From Casuarius casuarius (Eukaryota > Chordata > Aves > Casuariiformes > Casuariidae): a stretch of DNA of 64,000 nt. Each line of letters opens with the position of its first letter. Position 1 is the first letter of the stretch. This document shows positions 12,870 through 24,254 of this stretch, piece by piece. The DNA is taken from contig PTFA01000029.1 in assembly GCA_003342895.1 (NCBI GenBank), positions 1,314,666 through 1,378,665 on the forward strand, written 5' to 3'. The position numbers were made by a program, and so were the translations under genes. The notes beneath the pieces are model-generated. The model was not told the origin of the DNA and searched no databases. It was given only the letters and a program-made list of their open reading frames with translations.

Positions 12870-13018
12870 TTCACTTTCAATCTATCTGAGACTGAGTTCT
12901 AGTGAGGTTTTTAGTTTACTTGCTTGTAAAATGAAAATTAGGCATATGCTAGAAAGGTCTCCCTGGACAAAGGTGAAAACTGTGGAATTAAGTAATGTGT
13001 CAGGAGTCTGCAAAACCC
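12870..13018 (+). repeat. Composite repeat sharing halves with 17.85 kb and 10.09 kb
   Basis: Bases 12870-12927 match 17854-17903 (ACTGAGTTCTAG..AGGTTTTTAGTTTACTTGCT). Bases 12935-13018 match 10092-10175 (CTAGAAAGGTCTCCCTGGAC..GGTGAAAACTGTGGAATTAAG). The two halves meet at about 12928. This could be a tandem-duplication junction or a full copy of an unclassified repeat. Confidence 0.7.
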
Positions 13019-15236
13019 TATCCAAATTGATCTAATTAAATTAAGTGTTAACATAGATACCTTCTGTGCAGTTCACTTTGGGGGTATACCATATGGTAAC
13101 ATTGGCCCACATACTTTTTTCTTTTGAACTCTTTTACCTGTCTCTGTCCCTTTGAGGACACTGACACACGGGATTGGTATTGCCGAAAAGCCTGTGACCA
13201 CCGCTACATGTTTCTTGGTACAGCATGACACAGCATGCAGTTGTGAAAGATAGGTTCTGTTTCTCAACAGTCTTATCAAATGCACTGCTTACCGCTAAAG
13301 GAAGAACAAGCTGATTGTCAGCAAAGATGCCCAGTTGTGCTTGTGAAAATACCATCCCTTTCTGTGTAACAGGGAGCTCTTACGAAAAGGAGGATGAAGC
13401 TTAGTACTTCAGCCTTAGAAGCTAACTGTTCTGAATACTCCTCCGCTTTATCCAGATTATCATCCTTCTGCTGTCATTGGCCATACCTGAAAAAAGGGGC
13501 TCATGCCATGAGCTGAATACCATGGTCCTTGAATGGGCATTTGCTATGCCATAGGGATACTTCAGTCTTGCTCTCGCAGAGAAGAACACGTAAACAGTTT
13601 TAGGAAACAGTGGCATCTACTTCAATAAGAAACAGCAGCAGGATTATTGCTGATAACCATGGTGACGGTAAGGCTGTAGTAGAGTTGCTAGTGTTATCAA
13701 AAAAGATGGAGCAATGCTGAAATGTATACGGCTATGGAAAACGGGTTACTTCAGGTCCTACAATACCAACAGTTCCTCCAGTCCTTAGTATCTACAAAGC
13801 TGAACTGATGGGAAAGGAGCTACTATTTGTAATAAGCATCATAACAGAAAGAGTGGTGAATTACCAGTACAGGGAACAGAAAGCCCATCTCCATTCCAAA
13901 TTGTAAGCTTAACTGAGCTCCAGTTTACATTTCACCTGCTTGTGACCAAGAGTGTGCTAGCTGCTTCTCAGATTGTCCTACATCTTTCTCTAACAACCTT
14001 CCTAAGTTTTCAGACATACAAGCCCTTCTTCAAGTCTGACGTAGAAGCATTAAACTTCAAAGCTAAATACAAGTTGAGGGTAATTGCTTAGGGTTTAGTG
14101 TCTGGGTAAAAATAGTAGATACCTCTGGATTACAGGGGAATCTCACGGGTTAAGGGTGCTGGGGAAGAGTGTGACAAAAGAGGTGATAATACTGGTACCT
14201 TCTGAAAAAAGCTAGAGATGTGTAGCTTATAGACTGTGGAACATTAAGAGGTTAATTGTGGGAAGGGGAACAGATTTGTTTTATTTGCATAAAACAAAAT
14301 CATCTGTATTGAGTCCTGTATTGGTATCTAGCCAACACACCAGCTTTAGTTCTAAGACTCATCTGTGGAAGATATATGGTATTTTCTTTTGTGGATCGGG
14401 TGTGAGAGATCAAAGATGAAAGAGGTGAAGTTGGTTTCAGGGAAATCTGCTAAGGCTCCAGGCCTGTTATCATGAGGTTTTTTATTACCAGACAACTATA
14501 GAGGAAAATTAACTAAGTGGCTAAAAGCAAACACTGACCAAGTGGGACAATTACTGCTAAGCAGTACACCATGCATGAGGCTGGGAACAGGCTGTTGCGT
14601 GAATACTGTGAGGCAAAACGTCTAGCTCTAGTGCCTAAGTTATTCAATAAGCCAAAGGAAGAACATGCTTCCTATATAAAAGGGGGGGAAAGGAGAGGAA
14701 GGGGGGAAAGGGGGGGGAAAGGGGGGAAGGGGGGAAAAGGAAAAGGAGAAAGGAGAAGAAAAAAAAATGTTTCTGCCAGGTTACAAGTTTAACTTTGTTC
14801 ACTGTGCAGTCAGACAAGTGTCAGAGACGATTCAGATGAGGCCCCATGGCTAAGAGCAGGGACAGAAGAGGTAGACAGGGAAAGGATGTGGAGACCTCCC
14901 CCTTTCAGCATTAGTTTGTTATTCTATCAGTCTATTCATGCGACACCCTATTTGTGCAGCTGCACATCCAGCTGCATCAGAGAGGTCCCATGTCTAAGTT
15001 AAAAATAATCATTTGGGGGGTTGTGGAAGGAAAAGAACAGATATGTTTTTAACTTGGAGATCTCTGACTTGATTTCTTATGTCGGCTTGCAAACATCACT
15101 GCTGAATTATGGAGTGGACAGCACACAGGGAGGGAAATACTGTAAAGTTAGAACTGCCACTGAGAAAAATGTCCTTAGAATGGCAACCTAAGAATCTTCC
15201 AAATGCTTAGCAGAAGATAAGGGAGAAGAGTGGAAA
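13019..15236. other. Unclassified DNA between relic pieces
   Basis: Minus-strand frames at 13134-13355 and 13422-13616 are open but short and match nothing I know. The homopurine tract is the only strong structure. Confidence 0.55.
14678..14767 (+). repeat. Homopurine (G/A) tract with G-quadruplex motif
   Basis: About 90 bases with no pyrimidine. Runs of six, eight, six and six G, separated by two or three A, lie at 14701-14734 and satisfy the usual G-quadruplex rule. The strand pair could also form H-DNA. Confidence 0.9.
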
Positions 15237-17610
15237 ATCATATAAATCATGAAAAAAATTAGGTTGGAAAGGACTTTTAGAGGTCATCTAGTCCAACTTC
15301 CAGTGGAAAGTAGGGCTAGCTTCAGAGTGAGATCAGGTTGTTTAGGGCTTTGTCAAGTCAAGTTTTGAAAATCTCCAAGAACAGAGATTCCATAAGCAGT
15401 CCAACTCCAGTCAACCTCTTCCAGTGCTTACCCACTCCTACTGATGAGAATTTTTTTCTTGTGTCAACTGGAATTTGCCATGTTGCAACTTGTGACCATT
15501 GCCTCTAGTCCTTTCATTGTGCACCTCTGAGAAGAGTTTGGCTCTTATCTTTTCTCTCCATGAGTCTTGACTCCAGCCTTCTCTTTTTCAGACTAAATAA
15601 GTTAATTCCCTCAACCTCTCCTCCTATCACATGCTCCAGCTCCCTAACTACCTCTGTGACTCTCTGCTAGACTCCCTCTAAGTTGTCAATATCTCTTGTA
15701 TACCAGGTGGCCCAAAACTGGACACACAGTTCTAGATGTCACCTCACAAGTGCCAAGTAGAAGGGAATAATCAATTCCTTTGCTGGCTGTAATAGTCTTG
15801 TTAATGCAGCCCCATATACTGTTTGCTTTCATATCGCTGTAAGGGCACATTGCTGACTCATACTTGACTTGTCCACAGGACCCCCAAGTCCTTACTTGCA
15901 GAGCTGCTATGTAATTTTTCAGTCCCCAGCCTGTACTGATTTATGGGGTTATTCTGTCCCAGGTTCAGGATTGTGCATTTGTCTTTGATGAATTTTATGA
16001 GGTTCCTGTCACCCCATTCCTCCAGCCTGTTGAAGTTCCTCCTTGCATTTCAGGTTATCCCTAGAGATGAAGCAGCTTTCCTGGACTCCTCTGCACTTCA
16101 AGACAGCCTCCCAAAATATTTTGCCTACTAGATCTCTGAACAAGCCAAAGTCTGCTCTCCAGAAATCAGTCATTAGGCTATTCTTTGTCTTCCCCACTTC
16201 TGTGGCATAAAGGCCTATCTGTGGAATATTTCCTGTTTGTCTTGCACCCAAATATACCACAAAACTGCTCAATTGAAAGTAGGAAGTTAAATAAATGTTT
16301 TGCTTTGCATAGTTGCACAAGAAGATAAAACTGAAATAACAGTACCCAGAGTACAGCTGTTTCAAGGAAATCAGATGACTTTGTCAGCAAATATGCAATG
16401 CCTGTCTGAATAAGCAGGAATAGACAGACACCATGAGATAACCACCATGTTGATGAACTAGTAACAACCATCTGGACAAGCCAGATCAGACTGGTTCTGA
16501 CCTATAAAAAGAAGAACTAATCCTTTGGACCACACTGGTCTTGATCCATGGAGAAGCGTGTATAAACACCAGTGATACACAATGGAGCCTGGAGAAAAAA
16601 GATGCCCACCAGTTCTGGCTTCTCCCATCAAAGAGCTCTTGAGCTTGGCTGTCTTGACCTTGGAGACCAAGAACCACTAGAGACTGCAGCCCTCATAGTC
16701 AACAACTCAGCATCAGACTCATAGTATGACATACCCAGTAAGGCTTGACTAATGTTTGATTAATGCTTAATTCTTAGTTAGTAACAGATGGATTACTCTG
16801 TAGCTGAAGCATAAGTAAATGCTTGTTTATTTGAGAGTTGCCTGCTGTCTCAGAACACTCCCCATCATGGCAGTCCCCACTTCCCTAATAATAACTGTTG
16901 CAACTCTTCCTTGAGGATCCTCACTGCTGCTATGTCATGGACACTCCAGCCATGACAGCCCTTGACTGTCGCTTCCTGACAAGTGGCTCCTGCGTGTTTG
17001 CGAGTAGCAGATCTAGCAGAGCACCTCCTGCATTCAGCCTGTCCAGCACCTTTGTCAGAAAAATTGTCCCTGATGTCCATGAAATCTCCTGGATTGCTTG
17101 CCCCCCCCCCCCCAAATGCTGCCCTCCCAGCAGGTGTTGGGATTGTAAAGTTCCCCTTGAGAACCAGGGCTTGGGACCAGGAATTGACTTCTCACTGTTT
17201 GAAGGAGGCTTCACCTACTTCCTCTTCTTGATGAGGTGGCCTATAGTAAACATCCATCATGATATTGACCTTGCAGCCTTCTGCTCTGATCCTGACTAGT
17301 AAACTCTCAACAAGCCTGTAAGCCTAATCCACCACGGAGCTCTGTGCAGTCAAGCCATTCCTTTACACAGAGCACAACACCAGCTCCCACAAGCTGCACG
17401 TATTAGTGTACAGGCACATGAGGTAGGCCCTTGGTTGTCCCACTTTCTCAGGGGTGGAAGAGAACATCCCTTGTTGCCCTGTCCAGTATACACTTCCATC
17501 CACTGATGAACATAGGTTGGTTAAAGTCTCCCTCAATTTAGCAAGCCTGTTGACAAAGATGATGTTGCCTGTCTGTCAGGTAGAGCCCATCTCTCCCCAG
17601 TAGTCCTTGT
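15237..17610 (-). mobile_element. CR1-type LINE 3' region, split by an insertion
   Basis: The plus strand reads GGTTGGAAAGGAC..AGAGGTCATCTAGTCCAAC, the complement of the CR1 3' end. It continues through typical antisense CR1 text (CCAGTGCTTACCCACTCC, TTCTCTTTTTCAGACTAAATAA, CCCCATTCCTCCAGCCTGTTGA) to about 17610. An unrelated 673-bp block interrupts it at 16201-16873. No reverse transcriptase frame survives. The family call rests on recalled avian consensus text. Confidence 0.85.
16201..16873. mobile_element. 673-bp insertion nested in the CR1 element, 10-bp direct repeats
   Basis: TCCCCACTTC occurs exactly at 16191-16200 and again at 16874-16883. CR1 text resumes after the second copy where it stopped before the first. 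The insert starts TGTGGCATAAAGG and ends CATCATGGCAG; the ends show a weak inverted match. It holds a TATAAAAAG box near 16502. The class is unclear: a 10-bp target duplication is long for an LTR, but the TATA box and size would suit one. Confidence 0.7.
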
Positions 17611-17853
17611 TCTCCTAAAAGGCCATTGGAGTTGCAGAAGTCAAAGCCCTGGCAGCAACACCTGCCACACAGCCAGGTGTTAATCTCCAGAATGTGTTTG
17701 CATCAGCCCAGGTCTTTCCCTTTGTCCAGCAGAAGCAAGGAGAATATCACTTGGGCTCCCATCACAGTTGCTATTCATAAAAAACAGACTTATATAATAC
17801 ATGCTTTAATAAGTGTGTATTAACAAGTTGAGGGACCAGAATCAGACATGAAG

Positions 17854-17903
17854 TTCACTTTCTAAGACTGAGTTCTAGCAAGGTTTTTAGTTTACTTGCT
17901 TGT
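17854..17903 (+). repeat. Partial copy of the 12.9 kb repeat (left half)
   Basis: About 50 bases matching 12870-12927, with an 8-base length difference near the left end. It sits between the CR1 element and the 18.0 kb ankyrin exon. Confidence 0.75.
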
Positions 17904-18016
17904 TTTTGCTTTCTATGTAATTTTTTTATAAGAGTAGAACATTTCACTCTAAAATACAAGATTTAACACTTGTAATTATTTGCTTTCTTGTAAAGATAAC
18001 TTATGACCCTTTTTAC

Positions 18017-18102
18017 CTGCCAAGTTCTTTCTCAGCATTTTCCAGCCATTGCTGTAAAGATGAGCTCCACTTTCACAAAGTAGTTGTATCACTTCTCTGT
18101 GC
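18017..18102 (-). pseudogene. ASPG-like ankyrin exon with canonical splice sites
   Basis: An 86-nt open exon beginning HREVIQLLCESGAHLYSNGW and ending MLRKNLA. It corresponds to the HPGVIGLLREAGASL part of human ASPG as I recall it. The acceptor TTTTATAAAG and donor G|GTAAAA are intact. It belongs to the relic copy because the functional gene lies further left. Confidence 0.7.
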
Positions 18103-19262
18103 CTTTATAAAAGAAAACTATTGTTAAAATAATGGTAGAAGTTTCGCAGAAAGCACAAGAAACCAGTACTACCAACCCACACAGTCAGACCTAGACCATT
18201 AACTTGCTGATTCTCATATTACTTTTTGCTTTCGTAGTTCCCAGCAAGCTAGGTCAATATATCATTCCATGCTGAAAAAGGGTAAAGAGTTGCCTATTGC
18301 AGGCATGACACACTAAAATATTTGTTACTTTGAGACCTCTACAGACTCATTCTGTTGGCTTGCCTGCTGCAGCTTTCGCTATGATTTGGCCCTGCATAAC
18401 TTTTCTTGTTTCGGAATGCCATGATACGAAGCAAAAGTGGCTGCCAACTACAAAAGGAGATATTTTAACAGCTGAGGAGAATGTTTTATTAGCATATCAC
18501 AGAATAGGACAACACTGCTACTTAGTGAAGGAGCTACAAAAGCAAGTTTGGGGAAACAGAAAAAAATTGTTTCATAAAATAATTTTATATCCATTAATAA
18601 CAGATTATAATACGTAACTTACAGTAAAGGCAGTAGTGCTAGTTCTTCATAGTTCTTCAGCGTATCTGTTTTAAGTAGAAGCCAGCATAAAATTACCATT
18701 CTCATTTAGTAGGGATGTAGACTTCACAAGGAATAAAAGGTGCCAGCAGGGGAAAATGGTAATTTACAAAAGGCAGGTAATGAGTTTGTCAGCCTAGGCT
18801 TTTTTAAGAAAAAAGGGAAGACAAAGAGAATCCTGTTGGCCAGAGCTGTCCTTTCTACAAAGGCAAAACTAATAAGTCAAGTTGCCTTGGCAATGAGACA
18901 CACTTTCACAAAGGAATCCCATCAGAAATAATAGGTTCCTGGAGTTCCGACAGATTATTAAAAGCTTTAGTTATTTGTGTTATTTGACTCAGAGTCAAAA
19001 AGCAATTTTCTTCAGAGAAAATCTTTTAAATTGGCCAAATAATACATACAGCTTATTTGAAACTACTATATTTGCAGTCAGTAATACCACTGACCCATCA
19101 CCTTCCTCTTTGGTTTTACAGATTAATGACCTCCAACAAGCTGAAACCTAAATCCTGTCAATTTATTCTTTGTTCTGGAGCCTTGCATAAGAACAAACAA
19201 ACCAACCCTGATTTTGCTTTTTTGTGCATAAACTGGACTGCATTCCTAAGTGTCTGCATAAC

Positions 19263-19352
19263 TGTGGCTCCATATTTCAGCAAGTACTTGATTAGTTTTA
19301 AATGTCCTTCACAAGATGCAACCTGAAGAGGTGTTCTACCATCTTAGTCTTG
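19263..19352 (-). pseudogene. ASPG-like ankyrin-repeat exon remnant
   Basis: The sequence reads DGRTPLQVASCEGHLKLIKY then LLKYGAT, a clear ankyrin repeat (DGxTPLxxAxxxGHxxxxxxLLxxGA), as found in the ASPG C-terminal part. The codon before DG is TAA, unless an acceptor at ..CTAAG is used. No donor in the phase needed by the next exon was found. Confidence 0.7.
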
Positions 19353-19886
19353 ACAACTCAGGTTTCCACCCTATAACACAAAGGGACTCCATTAATTAAG
19401 GAAAAACATAACAACAACACAATAGCAAAAGCATCAAGAGTAAGGATAGTTCAGGAGAATGATCATATGAGGACAGACATTTCTAGTATCAGCTTCAGTA
19501 CAATAAGTAAAAATCATTAATATTTGGGGGTTGCGCAATGTCCCAAGTAAAGTAAATGGGTGCTCTAAGTCAACCTGACAGTCAAATACACAGGACTTAA
19601 TATACAGGACAGGACTTACACAACACTTTGAAGTGTGATTTGATATGCATTGGTGGATAGATTGAGTAGTAATTGCCTGAGTTTGCTGCAGATCCCATAC
19701 CTGGTACTCAAGAGTACAATCTAGCACTAGGCTGTAGGTGTTGGCAAGTGTGCAGACTGAATATGGCTTTAAGGGCTTTAGAAAATGAAATAAAAGTAAT
19801 AATAAAAAAACCTCATACATACAACTAGGAAAAGGGAACAAATGCCAGTGTGAATTAATGAAGCATGTGAGTGTGATCATCTACAC

Positions 19887-19960
19887 TGAGGACATGGAGT
19901 GTGCTCTAGCCGATACACCAACTTGAGGACATGGAGTGTGCTCTAGCCGATACACCAACT
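19887..19960. repeat. Perfect 37-bp tandem duplication
   Basis: The unit starting TGAGGACATGGAGTGTGCTC and ending CACCAACT occurs at 19887-19923 and, without a mismatch, at 19924-19960. The identity shows it is recent, or an assembly artefact. Confidence 0.95.
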
Positions 19961-20221
19961 GGTTGGAAGGAGGTGCAAGCTAGGGACAGAGCATTGTATA
20001 CTGCTGAGATTAAAAACAAACAAACAAACAAAAAAACCCCAACAACGTGCTCTGTTCCCATGACAAAACCGAAGTCTGAATGGATATATGGACTCACAGA
20101 TAGAAAATGTTTGTGCAACAAAACATAGCTTTTGAATAACAAGTCAGAAATACATTGGACATAGGCTTCAGAGGCCATTTTTCATATCTGTTGTTGCCCA
20201 AGCTGTATAAACAGATTTTCA

Positions 20222-20346
20222 TAAACATTGGGTACAATTTGAAAAACACTATATTGCATTCTGTTGCTTTCCTCAATTCTTCCAAAAGATCTTTCCAAGT
20301 GTTTGGTGCATTATCATGTCTGTAAGTTCAAGTACAATGCCCTTCA
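20222..20346 (-). pseudogene. ASPG-like catalytic exon with two frame breaks
   Basis: After a good acceptor (TTCCTTCCCCAG) the sequence reads KGIVLE, matching KGVVME of ASPG. A one-base loss in the following ETFGSGN segment shifts the frame, and a second frame then reads NAPNTWKDLLEELRKATE. Another one-base shift then gives NCTQCL, matching the VIVNCT-x-CL segment, followed by TGA. The three matching pieces in the correct order make the identity convincing and show the exon cannot encode the full enzyme. Confidence 0.8.
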
Positions 20347-23300
20347 CTGGGGAAGGAAGAAAAGCCTTCACCTATTTATGTAAAGATCAAAATCTTCATA
20401 ATGATACAATTTGATTAGGATTATTCACTCACTTCACATGCATTAAAAACTCCTTTGAAAGATCATCTAAAGCAGCTAGATGGAATTTGTTGCTGAAATA
20501 GTTAACAGCTGATTAACAACTTTTTTTTTTTTTCCACACAACATCCATTTGTAGCAAAATGTTGCATGAAATAAAACACAATTAAATCTTCAGGTAAGAC
20601 GACTGAAGTGGGAGAGAGACCATATAAAATATGGGGTCAGTTACCAGACCAAGAACAAAACTGAAAAGGAGTATCTTAAAAAATTGATTCTAAACCAGGA
20701 GAGACAGGCTCTTAAAATTGTCTCCAGAAGAGAGCACATTCCATGCTTCAGCTTGTATCAAAAGACAAGCAAATTTATGGCATCCTTAGAAGATGGATGG
20801 TATAAGAACAGAGATGTTCAGAGTGAAGCTGAAGTACAGTCTTAGATATAGCTAGAACCATAATTTCATTATAAATACCAACCTGCAGTTTGGGCCTTTT
20901 TCTGCAAAACTGAATTCTTGACAGTGAACTCTGCCATAACTAGCTGTTAGCAGGGAGAATTTCTGTAGAGGGGATGTGTAAGGTGTTATCCACCAAGGAA
21001 GAAGACTAATTACACATGGAGGTAGATACAATGATTTTTATAATTTATACTGGTAACTTATCTAAATCGTAGAATTTAGGCACAAAGCATAGCTACAGCA
21101 AATACAACCAAGAAATCAGTGGTACTAACTATAGGATGACCAAAACAACTAAAGATGAGAGGCAATTATAGCAAGAATAAAGGGAGATGATAATGAGGTA
21201 AAAATGCAGTGAATATGTGGATATGTAGCAGTACCGTAAAACAACTAAAGAGATTACATAAATGGCAATGGATACGAGGAAACTTAATAGCATACAGTCA
21301 ATAGCAAATTCAGTGTTAGCTTTATACTAGACGCTTTTACTCTCAGATCCTTAAGTTCTCCCAGCCTACTTAGGTCCACAAAACCCCTATCAGCTCCTAA
21401 GAGTCCACGCTTATGGCACAGAGGATCCAAGGGTTCCTGCCTAGTGTGTCAAGGTGGTTTGGAGAAGGTGCTCCCCTCCACAGCAGTCAGTTTTCAACCA
21501 CTGGGGTCTACAGCACCGATCCGCTTCTGATCCCGCCTTGATGATTTTCAGGTTGTCTTTTATCCCCCATCAGCTCCAGTTCAAATAGGCTGCTGGCATG
21601 GTGTGCTTGTCTTGCAGATGTTCCTCCGCTGTTGCCCCATGGCGGTCAGTTCCCCAGAACTGACTTCAGGGGCATTTTTCCTTTTCTTCCATTTATAGCT
21701 GTCTTAACAATACCATTATTGCTTTATTTTTCCTATGTTGCACCCATTACATTGGCTCAGTAGTTCATTAGTTTAGCAATTGTTGTAATCTGTAGATATT
21801 TTAGGGCCTAGCAGTTTTGCTTGCTCACTGACCAGTTTAGATCTTCGCTTGCCATATGTAGCATTAAATACAGTTTTGTAGGCTTTAGCAAAAATCACAT
21901 CACTGAGCAGCCCCCTCGTCTGTTATAGGAGCTAGTGATATGTTAGGGCCCGTCTGCTCCGCAGTCCCTCCCCCAGCATAGCAAGTTGTGCTAAGAGCTA
22001 TTTGGTCTGCACTGGCTTAAGTCTCAAGTTCCTTTCTCCTGTCACAAAATTCAGACACCTTTAGCATGTTAGAGTACCTCTTACACTGATTAATATTTCT
22101 TGCAACAAAACAAAAAAAATTTTAAAGCCTGAAGGAATTTACTCTAATTCAAGAGAGAAATTTATTTAATTATTGGGAAAGATGTAGATTTCCCTTTGCC
22201 AGATGCTGACTACAGTGCTGTACATCTGTACTACATAACACATGCCAGTGATTTTATTTTGGCAAGTTATATGACCTAGAAATATTCTTACGGTTAGCAT
22301 TATGCTGCCCCACCCAAGAGATTAACTAACCAACTGGAACTTTATCATAAATTTCTTCAGCAATTTTAGATTATAAAAAGCAGATGGAATAAAGATATTG
22401 AAAAAGAGTACTAAAGCCACAGAAATGATTTGTTGGTTAGAGAAAATTCCTAATAGTTAGACTTAAGCTTTCAACACTCTAAGTGTCCATCAAATTTTGT
22501 ACTAAAAATGAAAACAAAACATCAGAATGGGAAGGTAACGATTACAGTGCACAAGTACATTCATAGAGAGTATTTACTAGGAATTAAAGGACTGTTTGAT
22601 GTAACAGTAGAATAATCAACCGCTGGCCAGAAAAATATAAATGAGAAACTAGATAGATGGTTTTATTGATGGAGCTTAAAATTATGGGAGAAAATTATCA
22701 GGGTAAATGATACAGTTTGAAGACAAAAAAGATGGAGAATGTATCTGTGTGCTTATTTGGCAAGATACCAAAGCAAAATGTAAGCTTGGGCCCCAATGGA
22801 AAAGCAACTGGTTGTCATTCAATAACAGAAAAGCTGTTAGCCCAAATGATTAGTGCCTTCTGATGTTGAAGTACTTTACCATGTTCAAACTCAGCCAAAA
22901 GGCCAATATATATAACTCAATGTACCAGCTGTATTAAAATTGTGATAACAATCATGAAAACAGTCATCATAACTGAGGTTTTAATAACAGTAACAGTGGA
23001 AAAAATTAAAAATGAGGAAATCCATCTTTCTCCAGTTTACATTCACCTTAGTAAGTCTGTTTTTCACTTCCCTTTAATTGCTGCTTTAAAATCTTTTTTT
23101 TTTTTTTTTTTTTTTCCAGCTTACGATATCTCAGAAATTCTCTGGAACCTCACTATTTACTTCTAGTGTTTATGCACTGATAAAGAACCCTGGTTTCACG
23201 ATTTGTTATTACCCCTTCTATGTATAACAAATCAAGGAAGTAAGAAAAAGGAGTGGTGTATTATCAAAATGTGAGCGACTCTCCGCTGCGATCAGTTGAT

Positions 23301-23347
23301 TAGTGTTTCTCCTTGCCAGTCCTCCTTAGGACCTTTTTGCTGTATCC
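20347..23347. other. Relic intron region, possible repeat block at 21340-22060
   Basis: Mostly AT-rich. From about 21340 to 22060 the sequence is more GC-rich and reads like an eroded retroelement (ACTTAGGTCCACAAAACCCC to CGTCTGCTCCGCAGTCCCTC), but no clear ends were found. Confidence 0.45.
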
Positions 23348-23352
23348 ATGGA

Positions 23353-24074
23353 TGTTAAAGGATACTGGACTGGGGCTGTCTAGAGTTAGCTGCTTAGCAC
23401 AACTTACATAAGACTTGCTTAGCATGTGTAGCTAAATTTGTTGAAGCCTTAGGCCACACTCACATAACTCACCATGTTAAGTAAAACAGGGCCCCAGAGC
23501 TGGTTCCAGCTGGAAAGATAAGGGAGTTGCAAGCAGTCTGGGTTCCTGTGTCTCACACTCCGAAGGCAGGATGTCAAGACTTTGAAATGAGGCCTGTGCA
23601 GGGTGTCAGGACCTTGAGAAACAAAGCCTCCTCTCACTGCTGGGGCAGCATTAATTGTTGCGGTCTGGAATTACCACCTCCTCGTCAGGACCTCGAGAGA
23701 CAACGGCTGGACCCAACAAGGAACGAAGGTACATCCATCAGCAGAAGCCGCGACAGTAAAGATAAGGAAAGGAACAGCCTGCCTAGGGACAACGATGGGA
23801 CCCAATAAGGAATGGGAAGACCCCAGACCTGAATATTACTATTGGTCCAAACTGCTGTGTGAGGGGTGGAGAATTTAGACTGAAAAGTTATAATTGCCCA
23901 GAGGTTTCTTTGGGGTCCCTCTTCAGAGGCACCCAGCTTAAGCTGTAAATGCTGCGCGTGCGTTATTAAAATTTATTTATTTAATTTTGCTCTGATTTGG
24001 CTTTGAACTTCTCAGTGGAAACCTAGGGTTGGACCCTGTTATGGTGGCTAAGCAAGCATAATTTTTCCATAACA
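23353..24074 (+). mobile_element. Solo LTR, 722 bp, 5-bp target duplication
   Basis: The element begins TGTTAAAG and ends CCATAACA, with matching TGTTA/TAACA ends. It is flanked on both sides by ATGGA (23348-23352 and 24075-24079). An ATTAAA polyadenylation-type signal lies near 23967. Imperfect internal repeats are visible, for example GACAACGG..GGACCCAACAAGGAA against GACAACGA..GGACCCAATAAGGAA. No internal retroviral genes are present. A 5-bp duplication is usual for ERVL-type elements. The strand is inferred from the signal. Confidence 0.85.
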
Positions 24075-24254
24075 ATGGAAGTAAGTTTCTTCTTAAGAAC
24101 TGTGGTGAAGGATGGCATGCTTTCTCTAGCTAGGCATCATTATTCAAATTCAAATCCTCTTTTACCTTTACAAGAGGTAACACCTCTTAGAAGTTCAGTG
24201 AAGCAGACAGAAATCATGTGAGAATGCCAATATGAAAAAATCTCAGTTACTTAC

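Noticed and set aside
13073..13616. Minus-strand open frames next to the 12.9 kb repeat
   Set aside because: They are short, and no domain or similarity was recognised; they overlap in different frames without splice logic.
16009..17299. Several open frames between 16.0 and 17.3 kb
   Set aside because: They lie in the antisense text of a CR1 element and its nested insertion.
22320..22380. KIAEEIYDKVP on the minus strand as a possible relic of ASPG exon 3
   Set aside because: Only a few residues resemble WAKIAKKLE, and the flanking exon sequence and splice sites are missing.
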